This document shows positions 6,841 through 14,275 of a stretch of 25,046 nucleotides of DNA, piece by piece. How positions within the stretch are numbered: the first letter of the stretch is position 1; the number at the start of each line of letters is the position of its first letter. The stretch comes from Micrococcales bacterium UBA3913 (lineage in GTDB: Bacteria > Actinomycetota > Actinomycetes > Actinomycetales > Microbacteriaceae), in NCBI GenBank assembly GCA_002391425.1, contig DGEZ01000041.1, positions 1 to 25,046 of the forward strand. The letters are read 5' to 3'. Position numbers and translations under genes: made by a program. The notes beneath the pieces are model-generated. The model was not told where the DNA came from. It saw only the letters and a program-made list of their open reading frames with translations, and ran no database searches.

Positions 6841-7071
6841 ATGACCAAGGACATCCATACAATGCCGGGGCGCTGGTGGGAGACAGGGAGGCGAGCGGCC
6901 TGGCGCAGATGTGTTGCTGCGATCCTGTCGGAGCGGGGAGCAGAAACGGCCGAATACGCCATAGCGACGATGGCAGCGGTGGGTTTTGCCGGGCTTCTGG
7001 TCGTCATTCTTAAAGGCGACGAGGTGCGCGATATCCTCACGAACCTGGTTCGCGATGCGCTCACGCCGTGA
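6841..7071 (+). CDS. DUF4244 Flp-like pilin subunit
   Basis: A 76-residue prepilin-like protein, probably the major Flp-type pilin of the locus. It has a basic leader (residues 1-35), then RGAETAEYAIATMAAVG and a hydrophobic stretch to about 60, and a short polar tail. Counting from the Gly at the presumed prepilin-peptidase site, Glu is at +5 and Tyr at +6, as in Flp pilins. GGAGGA lies 10 nt upstream of the ATG, with a second G-rich run closer to it. No prepilin peptidase gene is present in this window. Rv3656c is the equivalent as I recall. The mature protein would be about 40 residues. Confidence 0.87.
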   Translation: MTKDIHTMPGRWWETGRRAAWRRCVAAILSERGAETAEYAIATMAAVGFAGLLVVILKGDEVRDILTNLVRDALTP

Positions 7072-7420
7072 GCATGGTGGCGGCACTCGGGATGCGGGTG
7101 CCGCTGCCGCGGAACTCGCAGTCGTGATGCCAGTGGTCGTGCTCATCGTTCTTGTCCTGGGGGCGCTCGCCGTTGGCGCGATGCGCAGTATTGCAGCCGT
7201 TTCGGTTGCATCTGACTTGGCACGTGCGAGCGCCATGGGCATGCACCTGGCAGAACTGGATGCGCTGGCGCGAGAGGCCGGGTTTCCCCATCTCTGGGAG
7301 TTGACCGAAAAGGAGTCCCTGGTGTGTGCTCGTATCGAACCGCATGTAAACGTGCTGGGCATCGATGTGGCACTGCGCACCGTGGAGGTGTGTGCGCTTA
7401 ACGTCACCGGTGCCGCGTGA
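7055..7420 (+). CDS. tadE: TadE-like pseudopilin
   Basis: A 121-residue protein with leader MRSRREHGGGTRDAG, then AAAAELAVVMPVVVLIVLVLGAL. Glu sits at +5 after the Gly, as in TadE pseudopilins cleaved by the Tad prepilin peptidase; the following hydrophobic helix runs to about residue 45. The C-terminal half is polar with two cysteines (CARIEPHV and VEVCALNV), which could form a disulfide outside the cell. I chose ATG 7055 rather than a longer upstream frame because it leaves a normal short leader and overlaps the pilin gene by only 17 nt. The stop overlaps the next start (GTGA). Confidence 0.86.
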   Translation: MRSRREHGGGTRDAGAAAAELAVVMPVVVLIVLVLGALAVGAMRSIAAVSVASDLARASAMGMHLAELDALAREAGFPHLWELTEKESLVCARIEPHVNVLGIDVALRTVEVCALNVTGAA

Positions 7421-7785
7421 AACTGCGAGCCGTTGTGCGTGGACGTGCCGTGCGTGCACATGCACAGCGAGGGTCGGCCGTGATCACAGCTGTGGGGGCT
7501 AGTGCCGTCCTGGCGGCAACGGCCGTCGCCATATCGATGCTCCTGGCTTTCGGCCTGGCTGGCGAGCGTGTCCAGAGGGTGGCGGAACAGGCTGCCCTGG
7601 CGGCGGCGGATACCCTGGCCGGGTACGTCCCGGGGGTGTCCCCGTGCCAGGCGGCGGAACTCGTGGCCCATCCGCAGGGCGCTGCCATGACGGAGTGCCT
7701 CATCGACGGCTCGAATGTCACCGTGCGGGTCGTCGACCATGCGAGCGGACGCGGTGGTGTCGCCCGTGCCGGCCCACCCGTCTGA
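7417..7785 (+). CDS. TadE-like minor protein of the Tad locus (Rv3654c type)
   Basis: A 122-residue protein with a basic leader (residues 1-18), then RGSAVITAVGASAVLAATAVAISMLL as a single membrane helix and AEQAALAAADTLAG, typical of the TadE/G-like protein in actinobacterial helicase/secretion neighbourhoods (the TIGR03816 type). It lacks Glu at +5 after the Gly (position taken by Thr), so it may not be processed like the two upstream proteins. Two cysteines (SPCQAAEL and MTECLIDG) are conserved in kind with this group. The GTG start overlaps the tadE stop. It is the last gene of the Tad operon. Confidence 0.78.
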   Translation: MKLRAVVRGRAVRAHAQRGSAVITAVGASAVLAATAVAISMLLAFGLAGERVQRVAEQAALAAADTLAGYVPGVSPCQAAELVAHPQGAAMTECLIDGSNVTVRVVDHASGRGGVARAGPPV

Positions 7786-7817
7786 GGCGGGTGTCACACT
7801 GGTCACGTGTATTGTCA

Positions 7818-7864
7818 GTGTCGCATCGTGTAATGTGTCGCATCGACGGGCCAGTCTGTACTCT
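7818..7864 (+). promoter_or_regulatory. Region upstream of topA: 11-bp direct repeat and possible -10
   Basis: GTGTCGCATCG occurs twice, at 7818-7828 and 7835-7845, one and a half helical turns apart. A TACTCT box at 7859-7864 would start transcription near 7871, giving topA a leader of about 34 nt; the second repeat overlaps the matching -35 position. The arrangement would suit a regulator-binding site for topA, but this is only a suggestion. Confidence 0.35.
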
Positions 7865-7904
7865 GGCCGTGAAGAGCGTGAGTAGAACTTCAAGAGGAGT
7901 GGGC

Positions 7905-10568
7905 GTGGCTGGCGTCAAGAAGCTTGTCATCGTTGAGTCGCCGGCGAAGGCGAAGACGATTGGCAAGTACCTGGGGGATGACTTCGAGGTACATGCCTCC
8001 GTGGGCCATGTTCGCGACCTGATCGAGCCGAAGAACCTCCCGCCCGAGTTGAAAAAGGGCAGCCTGGGGAAGTTCTCGGTCGACGTCGAAGACGGTTTCC
8101 AGCCCTACTATGTGGTCTCCGACGACAAGAAGAAAACCGTCGCCGAGCTCAAGAGAGCCCTCAAGGGTGCCGATGAACTCTACCTGGCCACTGACGGTGA
8201 CCGCGAGGGGGAAGCCATCGCGTGGCACCTGCTCCAGGTGCTCAAGCCGAAGGTCCCGGTGCACCGCATGGTGTTCCACGAGATCACCCGAGACGCGATC
8301 CGGGCGGCCGAGAAGAGTACACGAGACATTGACGAAGACCTCGTGGATGCGCAGGAAACCCGCCGCATCCTGGACCGCCTCTACGGCTACGAGGTCTCCC
8401 CGGTGCTGTGGCGCAAGGTCGGTCCGGGGCTGTCTGCGGGGCGCGTGCAGTCAGCGGCGACCAGGCTGATCGTCGATCGGGAGCGCCAGCGCCGTGCGTT
8501 CGTTGCCGCATCCTATTGGGATGTCAGTGCCGAGTTCCTGCCGGAGAATGGTCCGTCCTTTGAGGCGAAGCTGTCCACGTACAACGGGCAGAAGGTGGCG
8601 ACAGGACGGGACTTCTCCGATGCCGGGGAGCTCACCACGAAAGCAGCCCACGCTCTCACCGAGGCGGAGGCAACGCAGCTCGCCGCCGAGTTGACCACGG
8701 CAGGACCGCAGGCCCAGGTGTCATCCGTGGAGACGAAGCCCTACCGCCGGCACCCGGCAGCTCCGTTTACGACCTCCACCTTGCAACAGGAGGCGGGGCG
8801 CAAGCTCAAGTTCACTGCTCGCCAGACAATGAGTGTGGCCCAGAGCCTGTACGAGAACGGGTACATCACCTATATGCGTACCGACTCGTCGACGTTGTCG
8901 CAGCAGGCGATCGACGCGGCCCGCAGCTTCGCCGCACAGACCTACGGACCAGAGTACGTGCCCGAGACTCCCCGGCACTATGCGGGGAAGGCGAAGAACG
9001 CGCAAGAGGCGCACGAGGCGATTCGGCCATCCGGAGATGTGTTCCGCGCCCCGGCCGCACTCAAGTCCGTTCTCTCCGCCACAGAGTGGAAGCTCTACAC
9101 GCTGATCTGGAAGCGGACGGTGGCCTCGCAGATGCAGGATGCGCGCGGTTCCACGGTGACCGTCCGGGTGGGCACGACTCTCGCCGAGTCCGGAACCGCA
9201 GCCGAATTTGTCACGAGCGGCACGACCATCACCTTCCGTGGCTTCCTGAAAGCCTACGAAGAGGGGACGGATGAGGGGGACGAGTCGCCGGCAGTGGTCG
9301 ATGAGATTCCGCAACTGACTCGCGGAGATGCTCTCGGCGTGACGACGGCAGCGCCAGCAGGACACGCCACGCAGCCCCCAGCGCGCTACACAGAGGCGAG
9401 TCTCGTCAAGGAACTCGAGTCGTTGGGCATCGGGCGCCCCTCGACCTATGCGGCGATCATCTCGACCATCATTGACCGCGGCTACGTGGAGGTGAAGGGA
9501 CAGGCGCTCGTCCCCACCTGGACAGCTTTCGCGGTGGTCAAGCTCCTGGAGAAACACTTCGGGAGGCTGGTTGACTACGACTTCACCGCGGAGATGGAGT
9601 CCGACCTCGACCACATAGCGGCGGGCGAGGAAGACCGCACGAGCTGGCTGAACGGGTTCTACTTCGGGGATGCCAAGCATCAGGGGTTGCGCAACATTAT
9701 CGACAACCTCGGCGACATTGACCCGCGCGACATCAACAGTGTTCCGGTGACCGATGGCGTGACATTGCGGATCGGGCGGTATGGGCCCTACCTGGAGGTC
9801 GCGGGCCCAGACGAGCACGTGCGCCGGGTGAGCCTCCCCCCGGATATGGCTCCCGACGAGCTCACCGTCGAGCGCGCCCTGGAGTTGGTGAACGCCCCCG
9901 AGGTGACGGATCGCGTTCTGGGCGTGAACCCCTCCTCCGGGCATGAGATCGTGGTGAAGGATGGCAGGTTCGGCCCATACGTCACCGAGGTGCTTCCCGA
10001 GGGGCAGGAGTGGCCCAAGGGGAAGAAACCCCCGACGGCGTCCTTGTTCTCCTCCATGAGCGTGGACACGGTCACCCTGGAGCAGGCTATCCAGCTGCTG
10101 TCCCTGCCACGAGTCGTGGGGGTGGACCCCGCCTCGGGCGAGGAGATTCTCGCCCAGAACGGCCGGTTCGGTCCCTACCTCAAGAAGGGGGCAGACACGC
10201 GCTCCCTTCCCGGCGAGGATGCCATCTTCGCGATCACGCTCGATGAAGCACTCGCGTTGTACGCACAGCCCAAAACGTATGGTGCCCGGGCAGCTAAGGC
10301 ACCGCTACGGCAGTTCGACGCGGACCCAGTCAGCGGGAAACCCGTCACGATCAAGGATGGCCGGTTCGGCCCGTACATTACGGACGGCACGACCAATGTG
10401 ACCGTGCCCCGGGGGGAGAACCTGGAGGACATTACCTTTGAGCGGGCGGTCGAACTGCTGGCGGCGAAGCGGGCGAAAGGCCCGAGCACGCGCGGCAAGC
10501 GCTCCACCGGCGGTGCGCGCAAACGCAGCACATCGTCCAGGCGCAAGCCCGCCTCGGGAAAGAAGTGA
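7905..10568 (+). CDS. topA: DNA topoisomerase I (type IA)
   Basis: An 887-residue enzyme that relaxes negatively supercoiled DNA. Domains in order: TOPRIM (about 5-120) with ATDGDREGEAIAWH at 95-108; type IA core with GYITYMRTDSS, where Y323 is the expected DNA-linked tyrosine; and a C-terminal region with four actinobacterial-type repeats built on GRYGPYL, GRFGPYV, GRFGPYL and GRFGPYI, ending in a Lys/Arg/Ser-rich tail. There are no zinc-finger cysteine clusters, as usual in Actinobacteria. I chose GTG 7905 because GAGGAG lies 5 nt upstream and MAGVKKLVIVESPAKAK fits the family start; the open frame continues upstream without support. It sits just downstream of the Tad genes and overlaps tmk by 4 nt. 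Confidence 0.96.
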   Translation: MAGVKKLVIVESPAKAKTIGKYLGDDFEVHASVGHVRDLIEPKNLPPELKKGSLGKFSVDVEDGFQPYYVVSDDKKKTVAELKRALKGADELYLATDGDREGEAIAWHLLQVLKPKVPVHRMVFHEITRDAIRAAEKSTRDIDEDLVDAQETRRILDRLYGYEVSPVLWRKVGPGLSAGRVQSAATRLIVDRERQRRAFVAASYWDVSAEFLPENGPSFEAKLSTYNGQKVATGRDFSDAGELTTKAAHALTEAEATQLAAELTTAGPQAQVSSVETKPYRRHPAAPFTTSTLQQEAGRKLKFTARQTMSVAQSLYENGYITYMRTDSSTLSQQAIDAARSFAAQTYGPEYVPETPRHYAGKAKNAQEAHEAIRPSGDVFRAPAALKSVLSATEWKLYTLIWKRTVASQMQDARGSTVTVRVGTTLAESGTAAEFVTSGTTITFRGFLKAYEEGTDEGDESPAVVDEIPQLTRGDALGVTTAAPAGHATQPPARYTEASLVKELESLGIGRPSTYAAIISTIIDRGYVEVKGQALVPTWTAFAVVKLLEKHFGRLVDYDFTAEMESDLDHIAAGEEDRTSWLNGFYFGDAKHQGLRNIIDNLGDIDPRDINSVPVTDGVTLRIGRYGPYLEVAGPDEHVRRVSLPPDMAPDELTVERALELVNAPEVTDRVLGVNPSSGHEIVVKDGRFGPYVTEVLPEGQEWPKGKKPPTASLFSSMSVDTVTLEQAIQLLSLPRVVGVDPASGEEILAQNGRFGPYLKKGADTRSLPGEDAIFAITLDEALALYAQPKTYGARAAKAPLRQFDADPVSGKPVTIKDGRFGPYITDGTTNVTVPRGENLEDITFERAVELLAAKRAKGPSTRGKRSTGGARKRSTSSRRKPASGKK

Positions 10569-11221
10569 CGGCAGTGACCAGCCACGGCTTGCCTGGTGTC
10601 TTCATCACCTTCGAAGGTGGCGACGGGACCGGGAAAAGCACCCAGGCCGCCCTCCTGCAGGAGGCATTGCAGCTCCGGGGATTCCCGGTGCAGCGAACGT
10701 TCGAGCCTGGGGGCACCTCGTTGGGCAGACGCATTCGCGAACTGCTCCTTCACGGTGAGGACGTGTCGGAGCGGGCCGAGGCGTTGCTCTACGCCGCTGA
10801 CAGGGCGCACAATGTGGCGACCATGGTGCGGCCTGCGCTCGCACAGGCGAAGATCGTCGTGCAGGACCGCTACCTCGACTCCTCGGTCGCCTACCAGGGC
10901 GCGGGTCGCCACCTGAGCACAGAAGAAGTCAGGGCGCTCTCCTTGTGGGCCGCTGAGGGCCTCGTGCCGGACCTGACGATTCTGCTGGATGCCCCGATCA
11001 CGGTTTCTGCGCAGAGAATTGCCTACGAGAAGGGCCAGCCAGATCGGCTGGAGGGGGCCGGGCGGGAATTCCATGAACAAGTCCGTCGAGAGTACCTGGA
11101 GTTGGCCCGCCAAGAACCCCAGCGCTGGGTTGTTGTGGATGCGACGCGTTCCCTTGCGGAGGTTGCGGTTGACGTGCTCGCCGCCGCCGAACCCCGGGTT
11201 AAGCACCTGCTTCCCGAGTAG
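10565..11221 (+). CDS. tmk: Thymidylate kinase
   Basis: A 218-residue enzyme phosphorylating dTMP to dTDP with ATP for DNA synthesis. The P-loop GGDGTGKST is at 18-26, EPGGTSLG follows at about 47-54 (preceded by Phe, where TREPGG is common), then the DRY-type motif QDRYLDSSVAYQG and a LID-like region (EKGQPDRLEGAG). Length is normal for the family. The GTG start overlaps the topA stop by 4 nt, and GGGAAAG lies upstream inside topA. Next comes holB, a frequent tmk partner, here after a 32-nt gap. Confidence 0.94.
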   Translation: MTAVTSHGLPGVFITFEGGDGTGKSTQAALLQEALQLRGFPVQRTFEPGGTSLGRRIRELLLHGEDVSERAEALLYAADRAHNVATMVRPALAQAKIVVQDRYLDSSVAYQGAGRHLSTEEVRALSLWAAEGLVPDLTILLDAPITVSAQRIAYEKGQPDRLEGAGREFHEQVRREYLELARQEPQRWVVVDATRSLAEVAVDVLAAAEPRVKHLLPE

Positions 11222-11240
11222 GCGCGTCAGGGGATGCGGA

Positions 11241-11246
11241 TAGGCT
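11241..11246 (+). promoter_or_regulatory. -10 box for a candidate leaderless holB mRNA
   Basis: TAGGCT ends 7 nt before the holB ATG at 11254, and no Shine-Dalgarno sequence is present between them. No -35 is recognisable, which is common in actinobacterial promoters. Confidence 0.5.
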
Positions 11247-11253
11247 GGTCGTC

Positions 11254-12435
11254 ATGACCGTCTGGGAAGGCCTTGTAGGGCAGCACTCCGCTGTTGACCT
11301 GTTGCGCAGAATCGCCGATGAGCGCGTCGGCGCGCGGTCAGAGGAGGGAGCGGCGCAAACGCGCCTGGCTCAGGCGTGGCTGATGACCGGCCCTGCAGGA
11401 TCGGGCAGATCCAACGTGGCTCGGGCATTCGCCGCGGCGTTGCTGTGCCCGACGGGAGGGTGCGGCGCGTGCTCATCCTGCCGTATGGCACTGCTGGGTA
11501 GCCACCCGGATCTGCGTGTTCTTCGCGCGGACAAGGTCATCATCGGAATCGACGAGGTGCGTGAGTTGGTTGCGGCGTCGTATATGTCTCCATCCGCGGG
11601 TCCATTGCGCGTCCAGATCATCGAGGATGCAGACCGGATGCCCGAGCGCACCTCCAATGTGCTGTTGAAAGCGATCGAGGAACCGCCGGAGACCACCGTG
11701 TGGATTTTGTGTGCCCCCTCCGAGGCGGACATGCTCCCCACGATCCGATCGCGCGTGCACACGGTGCGATTGGTCACTCCATCGCTCGACGACGTCGCGA
11801 CCTACCTGGAGACCACCGAGGGAGTCGACCCGGCGCGCGCAGAGGCCTGTGCACGGCTCGCCCAGTCGCATGTGGGGATGGCCCGCAGGCTCGCTGTCGA
11901 CGAATCAGCGCGCGTACGGCGAGAAACGAGCATTCGCATCCTGCTGGGCATCCTGTCGGCCGGTTTCGTCGCGAAGGGCGCGGCGGATGTCCTGGCGCTC
12001 GCGCAGGAGGACGCTCAATCCTCTGCGCAGCACGACGCGGACGCGGAGAAGGCCGAGTTGATGCGCCAGTTGGGTCTGCCCCCGGGGGAGCCCGTGCCAG
12101 CGCAGTATCGGGCGCAATTGCGGGCGTTTGAGGAGGATGCGAAGAAGCGTGATAAGCGCTCCCTGCTTGACGGCATCGACCGCATCCTCACGGACTATGA
12201 GTCCGTCGTCCGGGATGCCCTGCTGACCTGCCTGGGTGCCGGGCAGGCCCTCATCAACAGTGAGCATGCCCGTGAGATTCAGTCGTGGGTGTCGACGCGG
12301 AAGCCCGCCGAGATCGTCGCCCTCATGGATGCGATCGCCGAGGCGAGGAAGCGGATCCGGGGCAACGTTCCTCCGCTTCTTGCGGTGGAAGCGCTGCTCA
12401 CCGTGGCGGTTGATGGAAAGGGTGCGAACGCATGA
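11254..12435 (+). CDS. holB: DNA polymerase III subunit delta'
   Basis: A 393-residue clamp-loader subunit. It opens with VWEGLVGQHSAVDLL, then GPAGSGRS at 46-53 (Arg replaces the Walker Lys, in keeping with a subunit that does not hydrolyse ATP), four zinc-binding cysteines at 65, 70, 73 and 76, and the partner-binding region RVQIIEDADRMPERTSNVLLKAIEEPP. The usual SRC motif reads TIRSRVH, so the Cys is lost, again typical of delta'. The C-terminal collar domain is helical, with an actinobacterial insertion around 255-300 rich in Ala, Glu and Lys. Its stop overlaps the next gene by 4 nt (ATGA). Confidence 0.92.
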   Translation: MTVWEGLVGQHSAVDLLRRIADERVGARSEEGAAQTRLAQAWLMTGPAGSGRSNVARAFAAALLCPTGGCGACSSCRMALLGSHPDLRVLRADKVIIGIDEVRELVAASYMSPSAGPLRVQIIEDADRMPERTSNVLLKAIEEPPETTVWILCAPSEADMLPTIRSRVHTVRLVTPSLDDVATYLETTEGVDPARAEACARLAQSHVGMARRLAVDESARVRRETSIRILLGILSAGFVAKGAADVLALAQEDAQSSAQHDADAEKAELMRQLGLPPGEPVPAQYRAQLRAFEEDAKKRDKRSLLDGIDRILTDYESVVRDALLTCLGAGQALINSEHAREIQSWVSTRKPAEIVALMDAIAEARKRIRGNVPPLLAVEALLTVAVDGKGANA

Positions 12436-14009
12436 CGGTTCGTCGAGTGATCCGGCAGGTGGCGCTGGTGGTGACCAGCATGGCCGTCGTGGTGGCCAGT
12501 TCCGGTTGCGTACCCCTGTCCGAGAAATACGCCCAACAGGATGCGGACGACGACCGTCTGGCGACAGCCTCGGCCGACGCGAGCATCCCCGAGGGACTCG
12601 AGGACTTCTACACGCAGGAGGTCACGTGGACGAGCTGTGCGGACGCGGCCGATTTTGAGTGCACGCGCGTCACCGTTCCCCTCGACTACGAGAACCCGGA
12701 CGGCGACACCCTCGAGATAGCGGTCACCGTGCACGCGGCCTCTGGCACCTCCCAGGGATACCTGCTGATGAACCCCGGTGGACCCGGGGGTAGCGGCTAC
12801 ACCTACGTGCAGGACTATCTCGACTATCTGTTCAGCTCGGATCTCATTGACAACTACGACATCGTGGGTTTCGACCCGCGGGGGGTGGGCGAGTCTTCTG
12901 CCGTGCAGTGCTTTGACACGGATGCGGAGAAGGACGAGTTCATGTACGGAGAGATTTCCGCCCCGCTGGGTAGCGACGAGTACCAGGCCGAGGTGGAGAC
13001 GGCTCTCGATGATTTCGCGAGTGGGTGTGAGCAGCTCAGCGGGGACCTGCTGGAGTACGTGGACACGACCTCCGCGGCCCAGGACATGGACATCATCCGA
13101 GCGGTCCTGGGCACATCCACCCTCAACTACCTGGGATTCTCCTACGGGACGTTTCTGGGGGCGATCTACGCAGACCTGTTCCCGGAGAGGGTGGGGCGGT
13201 TCGTGCTCGATGGAGCAGAAGACCCCTCCCTGGACATTACGGAATTGACGGTGGGACAGCTCGAGGGCTTCGACCAGGCCACACGCGCCTACCTCGCATC
13301 CTGTTTGTCGGGGTCGGACTGTCCGTTCACGGGCACGGTCGAGGACGCCGTCGAGCAAGTCGACACCCTGCTGACAGACCTCGCGGACACCCCCCTGGTG
13401 AACAGCGACGGGCGCGAACTGGGGATGACCAATATGCTGCAGGTGATTTTCGACTGCATGTACGATTCGAGCTATTGGTCGGTGCTTAGCATGGTTGTCG
13501 CGGCCGTGATCTCGGGGGATCCATCCAGTGCGTTCAGCCTGCTCGATCAGTTCAACGAGCGCAGCTCCGACGGAAGTTACGGTGACAACTCCACGGAGGC
13601 CTTCTACGCGATCATGTGCGCCGATTATGTCCCTCGTGACTCGGAGGAGGAGATCGCGCAGGATGCGGAACTCTACCGGGAGACAAGCGACCTGTTCGGT
13701 CAGTTTTACGCCACGGATGCGGCGATGTGCGCCGACTGGCCAGTGACCGCCACACGGGTGCCTGCAGAGGTGCACGCGTCGGGCAGTGGCCCCATTCTCG
13801 TTGTGGGCACCACGGGAGACCCGGCAACCCCCTACGCGTGGGCGGAGAGTCTCGATGAGCAGCTGGACAATTCGATGCTGTTGGCCGTCGAGGGGTACCA
13901 GCATACGGCGTACTCGTCCTCTGCGAGTTCGTGCGTGATCACCGCGGTCGACACATTTCTGCTGGAGGGGGAGTACCCCGCTGAAGGGACCGTCTGCGAC
14001 GCAGCGTGA
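12432..14009 (+). CDS. Secreted lipoprotein alpha/beta hydrolase, tripeptidyl-aminopeptidase-like
   Basis: A 525-residue exported hydrolase of the SlpD/SlpE/TAP family (proline-iminopeptidase-related), expected to remove N-terminal peptides. A signal peptide ends in the lipobox ASSGC with C26 as the lipidated residue, so it should sit on the outer face of the membrane. The oxyanion region LLMNPGGPGGSG is near 113-124. The catalytic triad is visible: S237 in GFSYG, D463 in TTGDPATP and H491 in GYQHTAY. The last part is the TAP-like C-terminal domain with a Cys pair. The protein is very acidic overall. Its start overlaps holB by 4 nt, so it is probably cotranscribed, a common pairing in this group of bacteria. 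Confidence 0.9.
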   Translation: MTVRRVIRQVALVVTSMAVVVASSGCVPLSEKYAQQDADDDRLATASADASIPEGLEDFYTQEVTWTSCADAADFECTRVTVPLDYENPDGDTLEIAVTVHAASGTSQGYLLMNPGGPGGSGYTYVQDYLDYLFSSDLIDNYDIVGFDPRGVGESSAVQCFDTDAEKDEFMYGEISAPLGSDEYQAEVETALDDFASGCEQLSGDLLEYVDTTSAAQDMDIIRAVLGTSTLNYLGFSYGTFLGAIYADLFPERVGRFVLDGAEDPSLDITELTVGQLEGFDQATRAYLASCLSGSDCPFTGTVEDAVEQVDTLLTDLADTPLVNSDGRELGMTNMLQVIFDCMYDSSYWSVLSMVVAAVISGDPSSAFSLLDQFNERSSDGSYGDNSTEAFYAIMCADYVPRDSEEEIAQDAELYRETSDLFGQFYATDAAMCADWPVTATRVPAEVHASGSGPILVVGTTGDPATPYAWAESLDEQLDNSMLLAVEGYQHTAYSSSASSCVITAVDTFLLEGEYPAEGTVCDAA

Positions 14010-14112
14010 TCCTGTGGAGTGTGCCGCCGTGTCGGTGACGTTCCGGTGCCTGCAGGGGGAGGCTGTTCGGGGTGGCCTGTCCGGGATTCTGTCGACGGAC
14101 GTGCCGTGAAGG

Positions 14113-14141
14113 TGAATTGTGCCCGTCTGCTTTGCTATGCT
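14113..14141 (+). promoter_or_regulatory. Possible tRNA-Thr promoter
   Basis: A TATGCT box at 14136-14141 lies 22 nt before the tRNA, predicting a start near 14148. TGAATT at 14113-14118, 17 nt upstream, is only a weak -35. Confidence 0.4.
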
Positions 14142-14163
14142 GTAACGCGGCCTTGTTGGTTAT

Positions 14164-14239
14164 GCCACCTTAGCTCAGTCGGCAGAGCGATTCACTCGTA
14201 ATGAATAGGTCCGGAGTTCGATTCTCCGAGGTGGCTCCA
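14164..14239 (+). tRNA. tRNA-Thr (anticodon CGT)
   Basis: Acceptor GCCACCT pairs with AGGTGGC. The anticodon stem ATTCA/TGAAT encloses CTCGTAA, giving anticodon CGT for codon ACG. The T-arm is CGGAG-TTCGATT-CTCCG. The discriminator is T, and CCA is encoded (14237-14239), unlike the other two tRNAs in the window. Confidence 0.96.
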
Positions 14240-14262
14240 CAACCCTCGTCACGCAGAGGCGT

Positions 14263-14268
14263 TATTCT
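14263..14268 (+). promoter_or_regulatory. -10 box for a candidate leaderless M20 peptidase mRNA
   Basis: TATTCT ends 7 nt before ATG 14276 and 24 nt after the tRNA-Thr CCA end. GAGGG lies between but only 2-3 nt from the ATG, too close to act well as a ribosome binding site. Confidence 0.5.
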
Positions 14269-14275
14269 GAGGGAC

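Noticed and set aside
7789..7801. CACCCG/CGGGTG hairpin at the end of the Tad operon
   Set aside because: The stem is short and spans the stop codon of the last gene, with no T-tract, so I do not call it a terminator.
6022..7893. A 623-codon open frame antisense to the Tad genes
   Set aside because: It has no recognisable domain and low-complexity composition, and it runs opposite five well-supported genes. It is a by-product of high GC third positions.
12279..13904. A 541-codon open frame antisense to the holB end and the alpha/beta hydrolase
   Set aside because: The sense strand encodes a hydrolase with signal peptide and catalytic triad; the antisense product is Arg/His/Gly-rich without motifs.
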